Part shown: positions 1 through 10,379 of the stretch, in pieces
How the letters are laid out: the number at the start of each line of letters is the position of its first letter
Numbering within the stretch: position 1 is the first letter of the stretch
From: Argyresthia goedartella
Lineage: Eukaryota > Arthropoda > Insecta > Lepidoptera > Argyresthiidae
DNA: 64,000 nt
Direction of reading: 5' to 3'
Assembly: GCA_949825045.1 (NCBI GenBank)
Contig: OX463836.1
Span: forward strand, 11,363,829-11,427,828
Made by a program: the position numbers and the translations under genes
Notes under the pieces: generated by a model
What the model saw: only the letters and a program-made list of their open reading frames with translations
Told to the model about the DNA's origin: nothing
Databases searched by the model: none

Positions 1-19
1 ATCCTGTTGTTCAACGTAA

Positions 20-442
20 TTCATAATAGTAGTTTATGTGACTGCTACATAATGGAGGGCAAAAATAATATCACTCGAGAGTTTTAATGCCTAATTATGT
101 ACAGTTACATACACTAGTTTATCTACACATATATCATAAGCTCTCTTTGATGTGTTCAGGAACTGCATGTTTGACCGGCATTGTGGCATAGATCATTGTT
201 CTGCAGTTGTTTAGCTTGTTCTGTAGTACCAACTTCACAGACAAACTAGGGGCGGCACGCAGGCGGGCGTCGGCGTTCGGAATGTTAACGTCATAATTTG
301 ACATATTTTTGTACATTATGGTCATAATGTGCAAATTTTCAGATAAGAAATGAGTTTTTACCAAATAGTTTTACATTATGCTGGTCTTAACGTGCGGTTT
401 TTAGACGCAGTAAAGAGGGTTTATGATACGTGTGTAGATAAA
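20..442 (+). repeat. TIR-containing interspersed repeat, copy A
   Basis: One of three copies of the same repeat in the window (the others are at 32148-32625, inverted, and 53270-53766). An inner unit at 118-442 is bounded by an inverted repeat starting TTTATCTACACA. Outside it lies a shared flank with ACTCGAGAGTTTTAATGCC. Compared with copy C, this copy lacks the left arm of a hairpin after 'ATGGAGGGC' and has only one of two internal direct repeats. I know of no transposase match; it is probably a non-autonomous DNA element. Confidence 0.7.
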
Positions 443-1039
443 CACAATAAAGTGCCAGTTAAGGTAAAAACTTGAAATTGTAAACTTTGTAGCGGGGTGG
501 GTTGTTGAGGCTACACTGGCGTACCGGTCGACGGGATTGATGCGGATTAGGGGCGGGCATCAGCGGCGACGGCGTAGAAAAAAACACCCTGCCGCGGCGG
601 CCGTGGTGTCGAGAGCGGCGTTGGCGGCGATGCCTCTGGGCAGTCGTGGAAGTCGTCCAGTCCTACCACCTGGGCAACATTCCCAGCTTGTTTGGGCTAC
701 GCTTCGATGCAAACAGAGCCAGCCACTCCATCATTCTCTGTGGTCGTCTGTGCACTCGGACAGATAAGCAAACTCCGTTTACTGTGTATGAGTTGATTAA
801 TATGTCTATGGGACGCGTTGCCTTACGTATTGACAACGTTATAATTTGTGACGCCTAACTTTCCTCTTACGCTGCCCAGTACTCATCGGTCTGTTTCTGG
901 AAAAACCCGTGGCCACACCATCCTCCCCCGGTCTCAGCTGATGCTTTATTGATGGTCTTCCTTGTTCTGGCCTCTCTTGACTGCGCTGAACCTTCGCCCA
1001 TATATTGGGCCTTAGCGCATTTAATTAAGTGCTTAGTCT
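443..1039. other. No gene recognised; GC-rich patch
   Basis: Positions about 500-740 are distinctly GC-rich against the AT-rich surroundings. Two short overlapping open frames (537-767 and 646-858, plus strand) show no domain I recognise. They may be chance frames in GC-rich DNA or a decayed element. Confidence 0.3.
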
Positions 1040-1162
1040 ACCCAAGCAATGCTCTGTAGATAAAGCGTAGATAATGCGAACGATAGATCATTAAGAAATT
1101 ATTTAGAGATTTAGAGAGGCCTTTGCCCAGCTGTGGGAAAACCTTGGCTAATAATAATAATA
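1040..1162 (+). repeat. RTE-like LINE 3' end fragment
   Basis: Contains 'AGGCCTTTGCCCAGCTGTGG' followed by an (ATA)n tail. This resembles the 3' terminus of a common lepidopteran RTE-type LINE or its SINE partner. Only the last part is present. Assignment is from memory of the motif. Confidence 0.5.
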
Positions 1163-1389
1163 AATCGATATCGGTTTTCCTCGGATTGCTTTCTTACCGC
1201 AATATCCGCCACCATTTATTCTACGCCATTACTGTCTGACTTTGCCCACTCTTTGCTGTTAAAAGGTGGTCCATTGCCCGGAACATTTTTTCCCGGTGAA
1301 CCCCACTCAAGGCATAAGGCACATAAGGCACATAAGGCGCTCAATGTATGTATCGTATGCCTGGCGGCTGTACTAGGTACCTTACTCAC

Positions 1390-1603
1390 ATTAACCCATT
1401 TGGTTCTAGCGCCAATTACCACCAAGCACAACATTCCAAATAAGAGGCCCCATGAAGTCCGAATGAACTCGAAGGCCTCAGCTGCACAGACGCCGTACCC
1501 TCGACACATCGCCTCGACAGCCTCATTTATCCCCGGCCACCACTCGCCACTGTGCTCAATCGACTTGGTGTTCACGATTCCCTTATGAGTCTCGTGTAGA
1601 ACG
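1390..1603 (-). CDS. Possible host exon, unknown protein
   Basis: On the minus strand 71 codons are open between a candidate acceptor (GGTTCTCAG, ending at 1604) and a good candidate donor (AAT|GTGAGTAAG, at 1390/1389). The peptide runs from VLHETHKG through GEWWPGINEAVEAMC to a hydrophobic stretch (WGLLFGMLCLVVIG) that could be a membrane segment, ending RTKWVN. The composition looks protein-like, and it is one of very few frames here not explained by a repeat. I do not recognise the family and see no neighbouring exon. The pyrimidine tract before the acceptor is weak. The plus strand is also open over this stretch (1133-1588), which weakens the case. Confidence 0.3.
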
Positions 1604-2321
1604 CTGAGAACCTTTTTCTATAGCTCTAATTTTTTATTGAACTAGGACCGTGAAGCTTCGGTCTATTCTACCTAAATGACGGTTGCGGAGAGTTTATGTA
1701 ATTTATTTCTTTATTTGAAAATAAATAACACCACAATAGAATCCGTCTTAAAATTTTGCCTGTAAACTGGAAAGGTCTAAAAGAAAAAGTAAACTGCGTC
1801 CATTGAGCACAGACAAGGGGTACTAAGACATTCCAAGTAATTTAAATTAGTTCATATGACATCAGAGAAAATCTCTAGCATATATGAGCCATTAAATATA
1901 TCTAGCAAGCATAGGAGATCAAAAATGTGTAATATCTTTCCCGAATAAAAAAGTCAAAAAAATGAAATAATATTCATAATTCATAATTCTTTATCCCACA
2001 AAAATATTTAAAACGTTACATTAAAAGAAAATGCATGTACAAAGGCGAGCTTATCTCTAAAATGAGATTTCTTTCAGCAAACCAAGGCATTACAGGAAAT
2101 GGTATCATAAAAGGGTAGGCAGTGCACAATAAATACTATAACTAAAATGCCTAGGAATAAATTAAATACCTATAAAATACAGATAGGAAATACAAAATAA
2201 TTACTGATAGGTATATTGTATACTGCATAAACTTAACATATAGTAATATAAATACAGTAACTTTTACGAAAGAGAGAGGTAGTGCTCTTTAATACGTTTC
2301 TTAAAAAAGAGGGGGATTCCG
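1604..2321. other. AT-rich; LINE 3' end fragment on minus strand
   Basis: Mostly AT-rich without a gene. Positions about 2025-2100 hold 'AAAGGCGAGCTTATCTC' followed by a GAGATTTC...CAGCAAACC stretch. This is the reverse complement of a LINE 3' untranslated end also seen at 7335-7445, 24950-25090, 46975-47030 and 50795-50830. Confidence 0.45.
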
Positions 2322-2790
2322 ATGAAGCCCCACTTAAATATTACCAATCAAAACATGCAGGGGCTACCTGGCAAAGAACTTGAATTAAAATTATATCTTG
2401 ATAATTCTGACATCGATGTTATTTGTATTACAGAACACTGGTTAAAGGAAAATATGATGTCTTTTAACATAAATAATAATAAATTTGTCTGTTGTTACAA
2501 TGGAGAGACTGCTGATAGAGGTGGTTCTATAATCTTAGTAAAAATAATATTAAGGTGAAACAAGGGAAATATATTCTTGCACTTACTGTAGACGACAAAT
2601 AGACGTATCCTGTGTTGAGCTATATAGCCATATTATTGTTTGTGTCTATCTACAGACCTCCGAGGGATGAAAAAAGCCATAGCAATTTTAAAATCTTTGA
2701 GAAACTTATGGAGGAAGCCCTCACTAAACTATGTAATAAATGAAAAAAGTTACTTATTTCTGGCGATCATAATGTAGATTTGCCCATCGT
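2322..2790 (+). pseudogene. Decayed LINE endonuclease fragment
   Basis: The frame at 2322-2558 gives NQNMQGL and ITEHWLKEN, matching the start of the apurinic-type endonuclease domain of CR1/Jockey-group LINE ORF2. Further endonuclease-like pieces follow in shifted frames: YRPPRDEK near 2655 and SGDHNVDL near 2760. There are at least two frame breaks and an in-frame stop. The sequence leaves LINE homology at about 2790, before any reverse transcriptase. Keeping the 5' part and losing the 3' part is opposite to normal LINE truncation, so a later deletion or recombination is likely. Confidence 0.6.
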
Positions 2791-3602
2791 CTCGATTAAA
2801 TACGGTAGTTGCAGATCTGCGGAGACATCGTTCACTTTGAAATAAATGTCCAGTTCCCCGTCCTTATACCGAATTATGATAATAACTTTCCCATCGGAAT
2901 TTTGGGTCAACAGTATAATTGGCACTCGAATAACCATTAATTTTTGTCCTCGCCCGCCACTGAGAGAAAGCTGAGTACTACTTGCAGGCACAGTTCAACA
3001 GCTTAATGACAACAGAAGGCCACGGATACACACATACACTGCCAAGTAGCAAACACTACAAATTGCTAATACATTACTTACTTTATTCCACAGAACAATG
3101 AAAAAGTCAAATAAAAATGCTAAATAAAGGATTATTTTATATATAACCACTTATTTTTTCAACTAACACCTCTTTATTTCACCTTGAATTTATAACTCAC
3201 ATTCTTGTCTCACTGGGACAAACCATATCAGACTATGTTGTCTCAATCCTAAAACAACTGTGAAACCCGTCCCTTAGCTGTTTGGGAAGTTCTGGACCCT
3301 TTTCCTTTTGGCTACAATCGCTCGTATCTGAAGTGGTGATCCTATTCATTAATTAATTAAAATATGCCAAGTGGGTGGCGGTATTTTGTTCGTCACATAT
3401 TGATTGCCAAACGTGGAACTTTTGTCTGCCAGCCCCTCAGGGAAAAGGCGTAACACTATATTTGTTTGTTTAACCCTTTCCCCGGTCCATTATCGCGCTT
3501 ACGCGCGAGGCATCACGATTCATGCCATGGTAATAAAATTCAAAACCTTCATGTATAACGGGATATGGCATTTCTAGAAATGCCATGGTAGCTGAGTGCT
3601 TA
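2791..3602. other. No gene recognised
   Basis: A minus-strand open frame (2767-2991, 74 codons) includes GKVIIIIRYKDGELDIYFKV, which looks protein-like. It has no recognised domain, and its end overlaps the decayed endonuclease piece. The rest is AT-rich. The last 130 bases belong to the left flank of the foldback element. Confidence 0.25.
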
Positions 3603-4423
3603 AGGCCAAACCAACGGGTTGAGCTCGCGTCCGCCGTTGTGTATGAACTTGTATCGATGCATTCACCTTCATATAACGTTATTATCCTCATAACGTTATG
3701 CATCATAACGCTATGGAAGGCGTCTTATAATGTTATAATTCCATAACGTTATACGGCTATAACTTTATGAAATTACGGCAGCTCTTTCACGCCCACACTC
3801 CTTCGTTATAGTCCATCTTTATTACGCATTGCGCGCGTGAGTAGTTTAGGTACCTAAACATACAGCAGACAGCGTACGGCAACAGCGCAATAACTTTATT
3901 CATAACGTTATTTTGATTTCGTAAGTTTCTCCTACAGGTTTGTCGTCATAACGTTATAATAGCGCTACCATGACGAAACGAATTGATTATAACGTTATAT
4001 AACACAATGTAGCGTTACTTATATTTTATAACGTTATGAAGGTTTGGGTGCATTCACATCGATGCGTCCTCTGATTGGCCGTGGCGTTCGGTGCAGCGTC
4101 TGCACGTGGCGGTGACGATCAGATCGCGCTTGTTACGTTAGGACGCTGCACGCAGCTATTATTTGTTGAGGATATCTGTGTTTTTCAGATTTAAACTATG
4201 GTGGAAACGGAAGAAATTATAAATGAGGTCCGCAAATACCCATTGTTGCATGATACGTCTCAATCTGAGTAAAACTTCATCAATTTCATTGTCTGTATGG
4301 GACAGCATTGTAGTGACGCCAGCCTGGTGAACGCCTGAGCAAACGCGTCAGTGTGCACAACCGCGCAGTAATCGCCACCATGCACGCCACCACGGACGCG
4401 AGCTGAACGCGTTGGTTTGGCCT
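3603..4423. repeat. Foldback element with ATAACGTTAT cluster
   Basis: Terminal inverted repeats of 31 bp (3603-3633 and 4393-4423; AGGCCAAACCAACG...CTCGCGTCCG) match with two mismatches. Weaker inverted matches continue inside (ATCGATG...CATTCAC near 3655 and 4050). Between them lie seven exact copies of the palindromic decamer ATAACGTTAT plus several one-base variants. There is no transposase frame and no clear target duplication. It is probably a non-autonomous DNA transposon of unknown superfamily. Confidence 0.6.
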
Positions 4424-5132
4424 AGCCTTTACTAATCTGGTTGGAAAAGGAAAATAATGACATAAAAATATGGGAAACTATGTTTTCTTCCCCCTCAATT
4501 GAATGTTCAGTACTCTCTGTGACGTCTGTCAATAACAGGACTATCCTTACTCGAGCATTGATTTTTTAATTATGCCAAGTAGGTGCCGGGGAAATGGGTC
4601 ACAGACTTAAAAAGCCTGTCCATTTGCATTTATTGTGCTCCTAAAGTGCTGGTTACGCAGTGCGAGCATCTAGCAAGGGGGTCTCACTGTACAGGTACGT
4701 TCGACCGGCCAACCAACCCGACGACGGGCGGGAATTCAGTTATGTCGCCACTCGCTTGGCTGGCGGTTGCGTCACGCGCTAGCCGCTCCTCATATGCAAC
4801 TTTTCTGTGATTTTTGCAACAACAATGACTTAAGTATCTAACATTTAAGGGTATCTAAAGGAATTGTTCACAAATAAAATTCGATTCCTTTTCAATTGAA
4901 TACATTTTTGTTTAACTAAAAGTAAACACTGCGAGCTAGATTGCGCTTTATTTTCGCGCAGCGAGAGTAGCTATTTATTTAAGTGTATTTAAGGAGTAAT
5001 CTTTCTGTACGTAGTACTATTAAGTATTCTGTGCAGCTAGTTAGTTAGTGCAGTGCAGATACTTGGATAGTATGGTGAACGCATCATACGAGTCATGTTC
5101 GAGAAAACCTACTGACATTGTGCAGTAGCTGT
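4424..5132. other. No gene recognised
   Basis: I see no gene or repeat I recognise. A short open frame at 4583-4810 has no recognisable domain. Confidence 0.3.
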
Positions 5133-5259
5133 GTAAAGTCCATTCGCTTAGGTACGGTCGTGCCGCCTCTTGTCAAAGGTTTTATAACCTTGACCGAATA
5201 AGAATAATAACCACATTTGCGTGCGGGTTTACGACACTATCTCAGCGAATGGACTTTAC
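5133..5259. repeat. 127-bp MITE-like hairpin
   Basis: Perfect 16-bp terminal inverted repeats GTAAAGTCCATTCGCT occupy 5133-5148 and 5244-5259. The short core has no coding capacity. TGT flanks both sides and could be a 3-bp target duplication. Confidence 0.55.
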
Positions 5260-5812
5260 TGTTACGTCAGCAGTTCACACTGTGTAACCAGTAAGCTTAA
5301 TTCTGTATCTCTTGACACATCCAGATTCCTTTAAAATCACAATAGCTTCGCGCAATACAGCTCGTGTGAAATAATCGCGTTGTTTGAATTGGTCAATATC
5401 AATTTAAAGTGGGTGAACTGTTTTCCAAACATCTATTTCAAAGCGAATATGATCTTTGTTTCATATAATCCTAATATTTGTCTTGATCCCAACATTTTTT
5501 TATATTTAATGCCTTAATTTCCATATGTCTAATAAAGAAAATTACAGTCAATATACAGTCGTTTACTATAACTTTAAATACTTGATCGAAGGATACGACC
5601 GTGTGTCGAAATTGCATAAGTGCTCTACTATCGCCATATGCGATATATCTTCCATAAATAAGACCATGCATATCTATTGACCTTTTGAATCCCTCAGCAA
5701 TTATCGTGGATCCCATGGACGCGGAAGCCCCGCTGAAGTTTTAAAAGCACTCGTAATCCTTCACCTACCCTTTCCTTTTTTTCCTGCTCTAGCACAAATG
5801 CTGCAATATTTG
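5260..5812. other. No gene recognised
   Basis: AT-rich. The minus-strand frame 5471-5716 is unremarkable. Confidence 0.3.
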
Positions 5813-6080
5813 TTTTTAACAACCATAATATAGAACTTGGCCAAATCGCCTCCCAATGATGACCGCAGATAATGCGGCATATTTAGTATAGTTTTTTTTT
5901 TCAAGTTGATAGTTGGAAATGGCGTCTCTATATTTTGTTCTTCCGTCGCTGCCCTTTCGCATCTTCACATCGAGGTCAGCTCTGGCGCTGTGATTTTTTC
6001 GGATTGGTTTGCACTGTAAAATAAAATTTGAATCTAAATATTCAATAAAAACCAAAACGAAAGTAGCAATTTTTGTTTAT
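5813..6080 (-). repeat. Diverged repeat pair, copy 1
   Basis: Homologous to 7590-7850 in the same orientation. On the minus strand both read as similar peptides: EYLDSNFILQCKP...SARADL here and EYLDSNLILQSKP...SARADL there. The level of divergence suggests an old duplicated repeat. Whether the peptide was ever coding is unclear. Confidence 0.5.
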
Positions 6081-6214
6081 ATGAAATGAAACTCCATCTG
6101 TTATGTCCTTACTTCTTCTTATCATCTTTTCGCAGATGACTTCCAATATTATTATCGCACTTCCCTCCGTGTGACGTGACTCGTTAAATGCTGACCTGTT
6201 AGGGTTGACCAGTG

Positions 6215-6937
6215 GCCTAAACGGAAGAGGTTTGGGCTACTGGTCAACCCTCAAGCTATGATTATGGGAACACGGTACACTCTTAACCTATTACAGAAAA
6301 TGCCCGTCGCTCCTGTAATGTGTAATGGTCCCATAATCTCGTATGGCGAGAAAGCCAAGAACCTTGGGATTGTTTTTGATGACCTGCTGTCGTGGTCGTC
6401 CCATGTCTGTAAGGTAAGCAGGCAAGTCTTTGCGTCTTTTCACTCCCTCCAGAGAATGCAGTACTTCCTGCCGCGGCGGGCTAAATTCACCCTTGCTTAG
6501 TCCCTTTTACTACCATTAATCGACTACGCGGATTTTTGCTGGGTAAACATCTATGCGTGCGAACGAAGAACAACTGGATGAAATCGACTTTATAATCTCG
6601 GGATTCGGCTTATCTTCGGGCTGCGCAAGTAAGACCATATCACCTTCGCCGTGATATGCACATTCTCTTTGACCTTTATAATATCTTGATGAATCCGTGC
6701 TACCCAACCTATCTTCGTGAACGTTTCAAGTTCCTTTTCTCCAGGGACAGGAATCGCAGATCCCACATGGTGTCTCTTCTCGAAACTCCTCACCACAACA
6801 CTGTTGCTTACATACACTTGTTAAGTTTTATGGCAATCCGACTGTGGAACACACTTCCCTGCGCTATTAAGGATAGTCCATCCATTCTCATTTTCAAGAA
6901 AAGATTGAGACTGCATCTCCTCTTTCTTCCGTATTAA
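6215..6937 (+). pseudogene. LINE reverse transcriptase C-terminal remnant
   Basis: A 5'-truncated, broken end of a LINE ORF2. Frame 6258-6500 reads QAMIMGTR...NLGIVFDDLLSW, the thumb region after the catalytic domain. Frame 6656-6937 reads from PCYPTYLRERFKF to LWNTLPCAIKDSPSILIFKKRL, the usual C-terminus of Jockey/CR1-type proteins. At least one frameshift and a stop lie between them (6500-6650). The catalytic YADD region is missing. It ends just before a (TA)n run. Confidence 0.7.
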
Positions 6938-6988
6938 GTTTAAGTAGTATGTAAGTATTTTGTTAATATATATATATATATATATATG

Positions 6989-7245
6989 TACAAGATGACA
7001 TTTAATTAGCTTACCATATTTTGGGGAATGATAGTATCCATCATTATCAACAGTTTTTCCCAAGAAATATATTGTCGCGAATGGAGAAAAAACAAATGTC
7101 CCTCTGTACATTGACCCGATCAGCTCAAGTGAGTATGGGCGACCCAAAATTATTTTTCGTTTGCGAAATTTTTCTTGGGGAAAATTGTTCATAATGACAG
7201 GTTCCATTTCCTACGATAGGTCTGCTGAGTAAATGTCATCTTGTA
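6989..7245. repeat. 257-bp MITE in a (TA)n run
   Basis: Perfect 16-bp inverted termini TACAAGATGACATTTA (6989-7004 and 7230-7245) sit next to TA microsatellite on the left and TATATATA on the right. This fits a Tc1/mariner-type element that targets TA. The core is non-coding. Confidence 0.6.
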
Positions 7246-7334
7246 TATATATTATACGCTGATATATGTAAGTATTATAATGTATTAAATATCTCTATGT
7301 CAGTAGGTAGTTATTTCATTTATTGTGCACCAGA

Positions 7335-7445
7335 CTGCCCTTACCAGCAATAGACTGCCTAGGTTTGCTGGAAGAAACCTATGTTTGAAAGAAACCTATG
7401 TTTAAATCCGTATAAACAACGTTTGGAGATAAGCTCGCCTTTACG
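7335..7445 (+). repeat. LINE 3' untranslated fragment
   Basis: Contains GGTTTGCTGGAAGAAACC and GATAAGCTCGCCTTTACG, the plus-strand form of the LINE 3' end also found at 24950-25090. It is degraded, with a short internal repeat of GAAACCTATGTTT. Confidence 0.5.
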
Positions 7446-7589
7446 CATAAATGTTAATGTATTTTTACTCAATATTTACCGTGAAATATAGTATATTGAA
7501 ATATATGTTTCATGAAGATACTTTATTAATCTTATTCGAACATATGATTAATATAAAGTCATTGAAATTTAATTTTAATTTCCGTTATT

Positions 7590-7850
7590 ATACACAATTT
7601 ATTTAGAAATAGATGGTTACCCATTTTTTTCCAAAAAGTTGGTAGTCGGACATTGTTGTTCGTCCACATTTACATATGTGAATGGCGAATCTATGGTTTT
7701 CGTTTCCATCGCTGCTGCTGCGCATGCTTGCTCCAAGGTCCGCTCTGGCGCTGCCGTTTTGTTGCATTGGTTTGCTCTGTAAAATCAAATTTGAGTCTAA
7801 ATATTCAACGCAAACCAAACCAGTGAAGGTTTTTAGCAACATATGAAAAT
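7590..7850 (-). repeat. Diverged repeat pair, copy 2
   Basis: Partner of 5813-6080. Shares the CTCTGGCGCTG...GGTTTGC...CTAAATATTCAA blocks at moderate identity and a similar minus-strand peptide. Confidence 0.5.
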
Positions 7851-8084
7851 AAGAAATAATATACCTATACCTTACCGCAGACGCGATAAGGTAATTTACG
7901 AAATCAGTTTCTCGATTTCAAATGTTTGTTCCACGAAAATACGTACGCTCATTCGGTCAATGTTATCTATAGAGCATCTTTTTTGGAAGCGACCATGAAA
8001 ACACAAAAAAAATACCAGCTCTTCAAGACATTTCCGCCGATTAGGTAGGTTTTGCACTTCTCTATGAAACAGCTAGTTGTTAGG

Positions 8085-8440
8085 GTTCCGTACCCGAAGG
8101 GTGCCAAACGGGACCCTATTACTAAGACTCTGTTCCGTCCGTCCGTCTGTCACCAGGCTGTATCTCATGAACCATGATAGTTATACAGATGATTTTTTCC
8201 CAGATGATGTATTTCTGAACAACAAATACTAAAAAACAGAATAAAACATATATTTTAAGGGCTCCCATACAACAATTCTTCCAATACCGAATACAAACTT
8301 ATGAATGCACCTGGTTACGTACATGGAGTATGAATGTAGCGGCACCATTTGCTGTGTAAAACCCAAACTATTCACTCCGTTGTACGGTGGTACGGAACCC
8401 GTCGTGCGCGAGTTAGACTCGCACTTCACCGGTTTTTATT
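8085..8440 (+). repeat. GGGTTCCGTACC-family repeat, copy 1
   Basis: Starts GGGTTCCGTACCCGAAGGG and ends GACTCGCACTTCACCGG with T-rich tail. Other copies: 18640-19005 (minus), 48085-48485 (plus) and 54130-54345 (minus). I recognise this as a very common lepidopteran interspersed repeat; its superfamily is uncertain. Confidence 0.65.
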
Positions 8441-9550
8441 ACGTGATTTCAAGGTTCGCTCTATAGAAAACTATGTTCTATGATGATTGATGATGTAGGT
8501 ATCTTTAAATATCTTTACCTACACGTTTTAAACATCGAAATCGAACATGGGATTTGTACATGCACACTTACTTTTTATTTGCCGTCATTTTACGAGCATT
8601 TTCTCGTAAGTGTTTCAAGTGTTTCGTTTTGTTTACTTTTCGTGTGACTCTACTCTTATTCCCCATATCGGCAATGCAATACCTAAACGTTAATTTATTC
8701 ACTTATTAAAAAACATCCGGGTACCGACTACGGACGCAGGTCTACCTCCGACAGAGGTCACGGGCCAACTGGGCGGGGGGGGAGTGCGAATCTAAACGAG
8801 AGTGACAGCGTTAATTACTACCGCGTAATAAGAAAAGAGAGCGCAAACAATGCGCTCGACTCAACCACACCACTCAAAAAATACCACCTAAAAATTGTTT
8901 CAAAATAAACTACGCTATTTTCTCGGAAAGATTTTCAAGGAGAGTTTACAAATACATAATATCTACATTTTGAATGGAATAAACTTAGTTAGGATTTCAG
9001 AATTACATAAAAAATAGTGGTATTTTCGTGATTAAATTCTATCGAGAAATTTTCATCCAATCGCGTTTTCCTTAAGTGAGAATCTGAATAAAATACTCAA
9101 TAAACATTCACCCAAAAATGAAATCCGGCGACCTCTGTGGCAAAGCGGTCTGGTTAAACGTCGGCATTTAATTAACGGTCTAGAGAGTTGTTAAGTGTCT
9201 GATTTAACCAACCAACTGCGACAGGTATGGGGCGATGTTAGCGGAAATTACTGCGCATATGCACAAAAAGTGACTACTGCGCATTCAAGGCCACCGCTCA
9301 TAACATGCGGCGCGTCTTGAAGCCCTACTCGTTGTTGTATGGGTACATCCATAGGTCGGATATTGTCATGTCAGACCAGTTTTGCACACAAAAAAATAAT
9401 AGATAGTAAAGAGCAAGCGAGATAGAAGATATTCCTATCTCGCTTGCTACTACAGTTTACCGCTGTAGCATTCGTGTACAATTGCATAATTAATAGTTCT
9501 TGCGAATGGACACGCCTTCTCTAGCATTTCACATTATAATGGCATTCGGT
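8441..9550. other. No gene; small hairpin and SINE-head trace
   Basis: Positions 9130-9155 (GACCTCTGTGGCAAAGCGG) resemble a tRNA-like SINE head with an A-box, but nothing downstream supports a full SINE. A 13-bp inverted repeat AGCAAGCGAGATA lies at 9412-9424 and 9436-9448. The rest is unremarkable. Confidence 0.35.
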
Positions 9551-10124
9551 CACCGTCCGAGGAAGAGTTAAGATAAAATAAGATAAGATAGCATAAGCGT
9601 TTATTCAGACGTCACAATACACAAAACAGAACACAAATAATACCAGAAGTAAACTTATGGCTAGTACATTCAGAAATATTAAACATTTTACGAAAGGGAC
9701 AAACTAGGGAAAACAATACAAGACTAACCTAGCGTCATCATGTCAGCTATATTAGGGTGTGGCAGGGGCACAGTAGTGCCAACTATATAAAAAAATCATA
9801 ATTAAAACACACACAAAAATATACAAGTCATTGCGTATGGAAAAACAGTCGATCTAGTAGTGCATTGTGTACGGCGACGGTGAAATGGTTCCGGGTCAGC
9901 ATATGCTACAGGAAGACATATAGCGTTGGTATTCTGTCGTTTGATTCTGAGTTAAGAAGAAGTAGGAGCTCAGTTGGTGCTACACTCAATTTGGAACAAC
10001 TGTTACTGAGGATTCGAAGTAATCAAAGAATCTTTACAGTTCAAAATAAAAATCTGTAGTTTATACTCCAACAAAAGATTACCTACCTAAATCAGTTGAG
10101 ACTCATGAAACTTACCGTCACGCT
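9551..10124. other. Possible minus-strand LINE 3' end; no gene
   Basis: Begins with AAGATAAAATAAGATAAGATA, which on the minus strand would be a (TTATC)n tail of the sort LINEs carry. No protein homology is visible. Confidence 0.3.
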
Positions 10125-10240
10125 TTTTCCCATACGGGGTGGCAGAGGTCCAATTATGCCCACTTTGTGCCTGTTCTACAAATCTCCATTTTTCGTGATA
10201 GGGGGCTAGCCAAGAATTGATTTCCATCACCTTTACACCG
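10125..10240. repeat. CCCATACGGGGTGGCAG-family fragment
   Basis: Shares CCCATACGGGGTGGCAG and GGCTAGCC with pieces at 25185-25270, 42165-42300 and 48510-48615. It is probably part of an interspersed repeat tail, class unknown. Confidence 0.5.
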
Positions 10241-10379
10241 TCCTTATATAGTGTAGGTACATACTAAGAGTACTAATACAGTGTGTTTTTTTAAACATGT
10301 TTACTTTCGTTAATATTACAGAGGCTTCTTAAATTCTATTTCCGCCAATAGCAGATAATAAAGTTTCATAAAGTATAGA

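Noticed and set aside
1133..1588. 151-codon plus-strand frame overlapping the candidate minus-strand exon
   Set aside because: It begins in an (ATA)n repeat tail, contains HKAHKAHKA from a short tandem repeat and lacks any domain. The minus-strand reading has better splice context.
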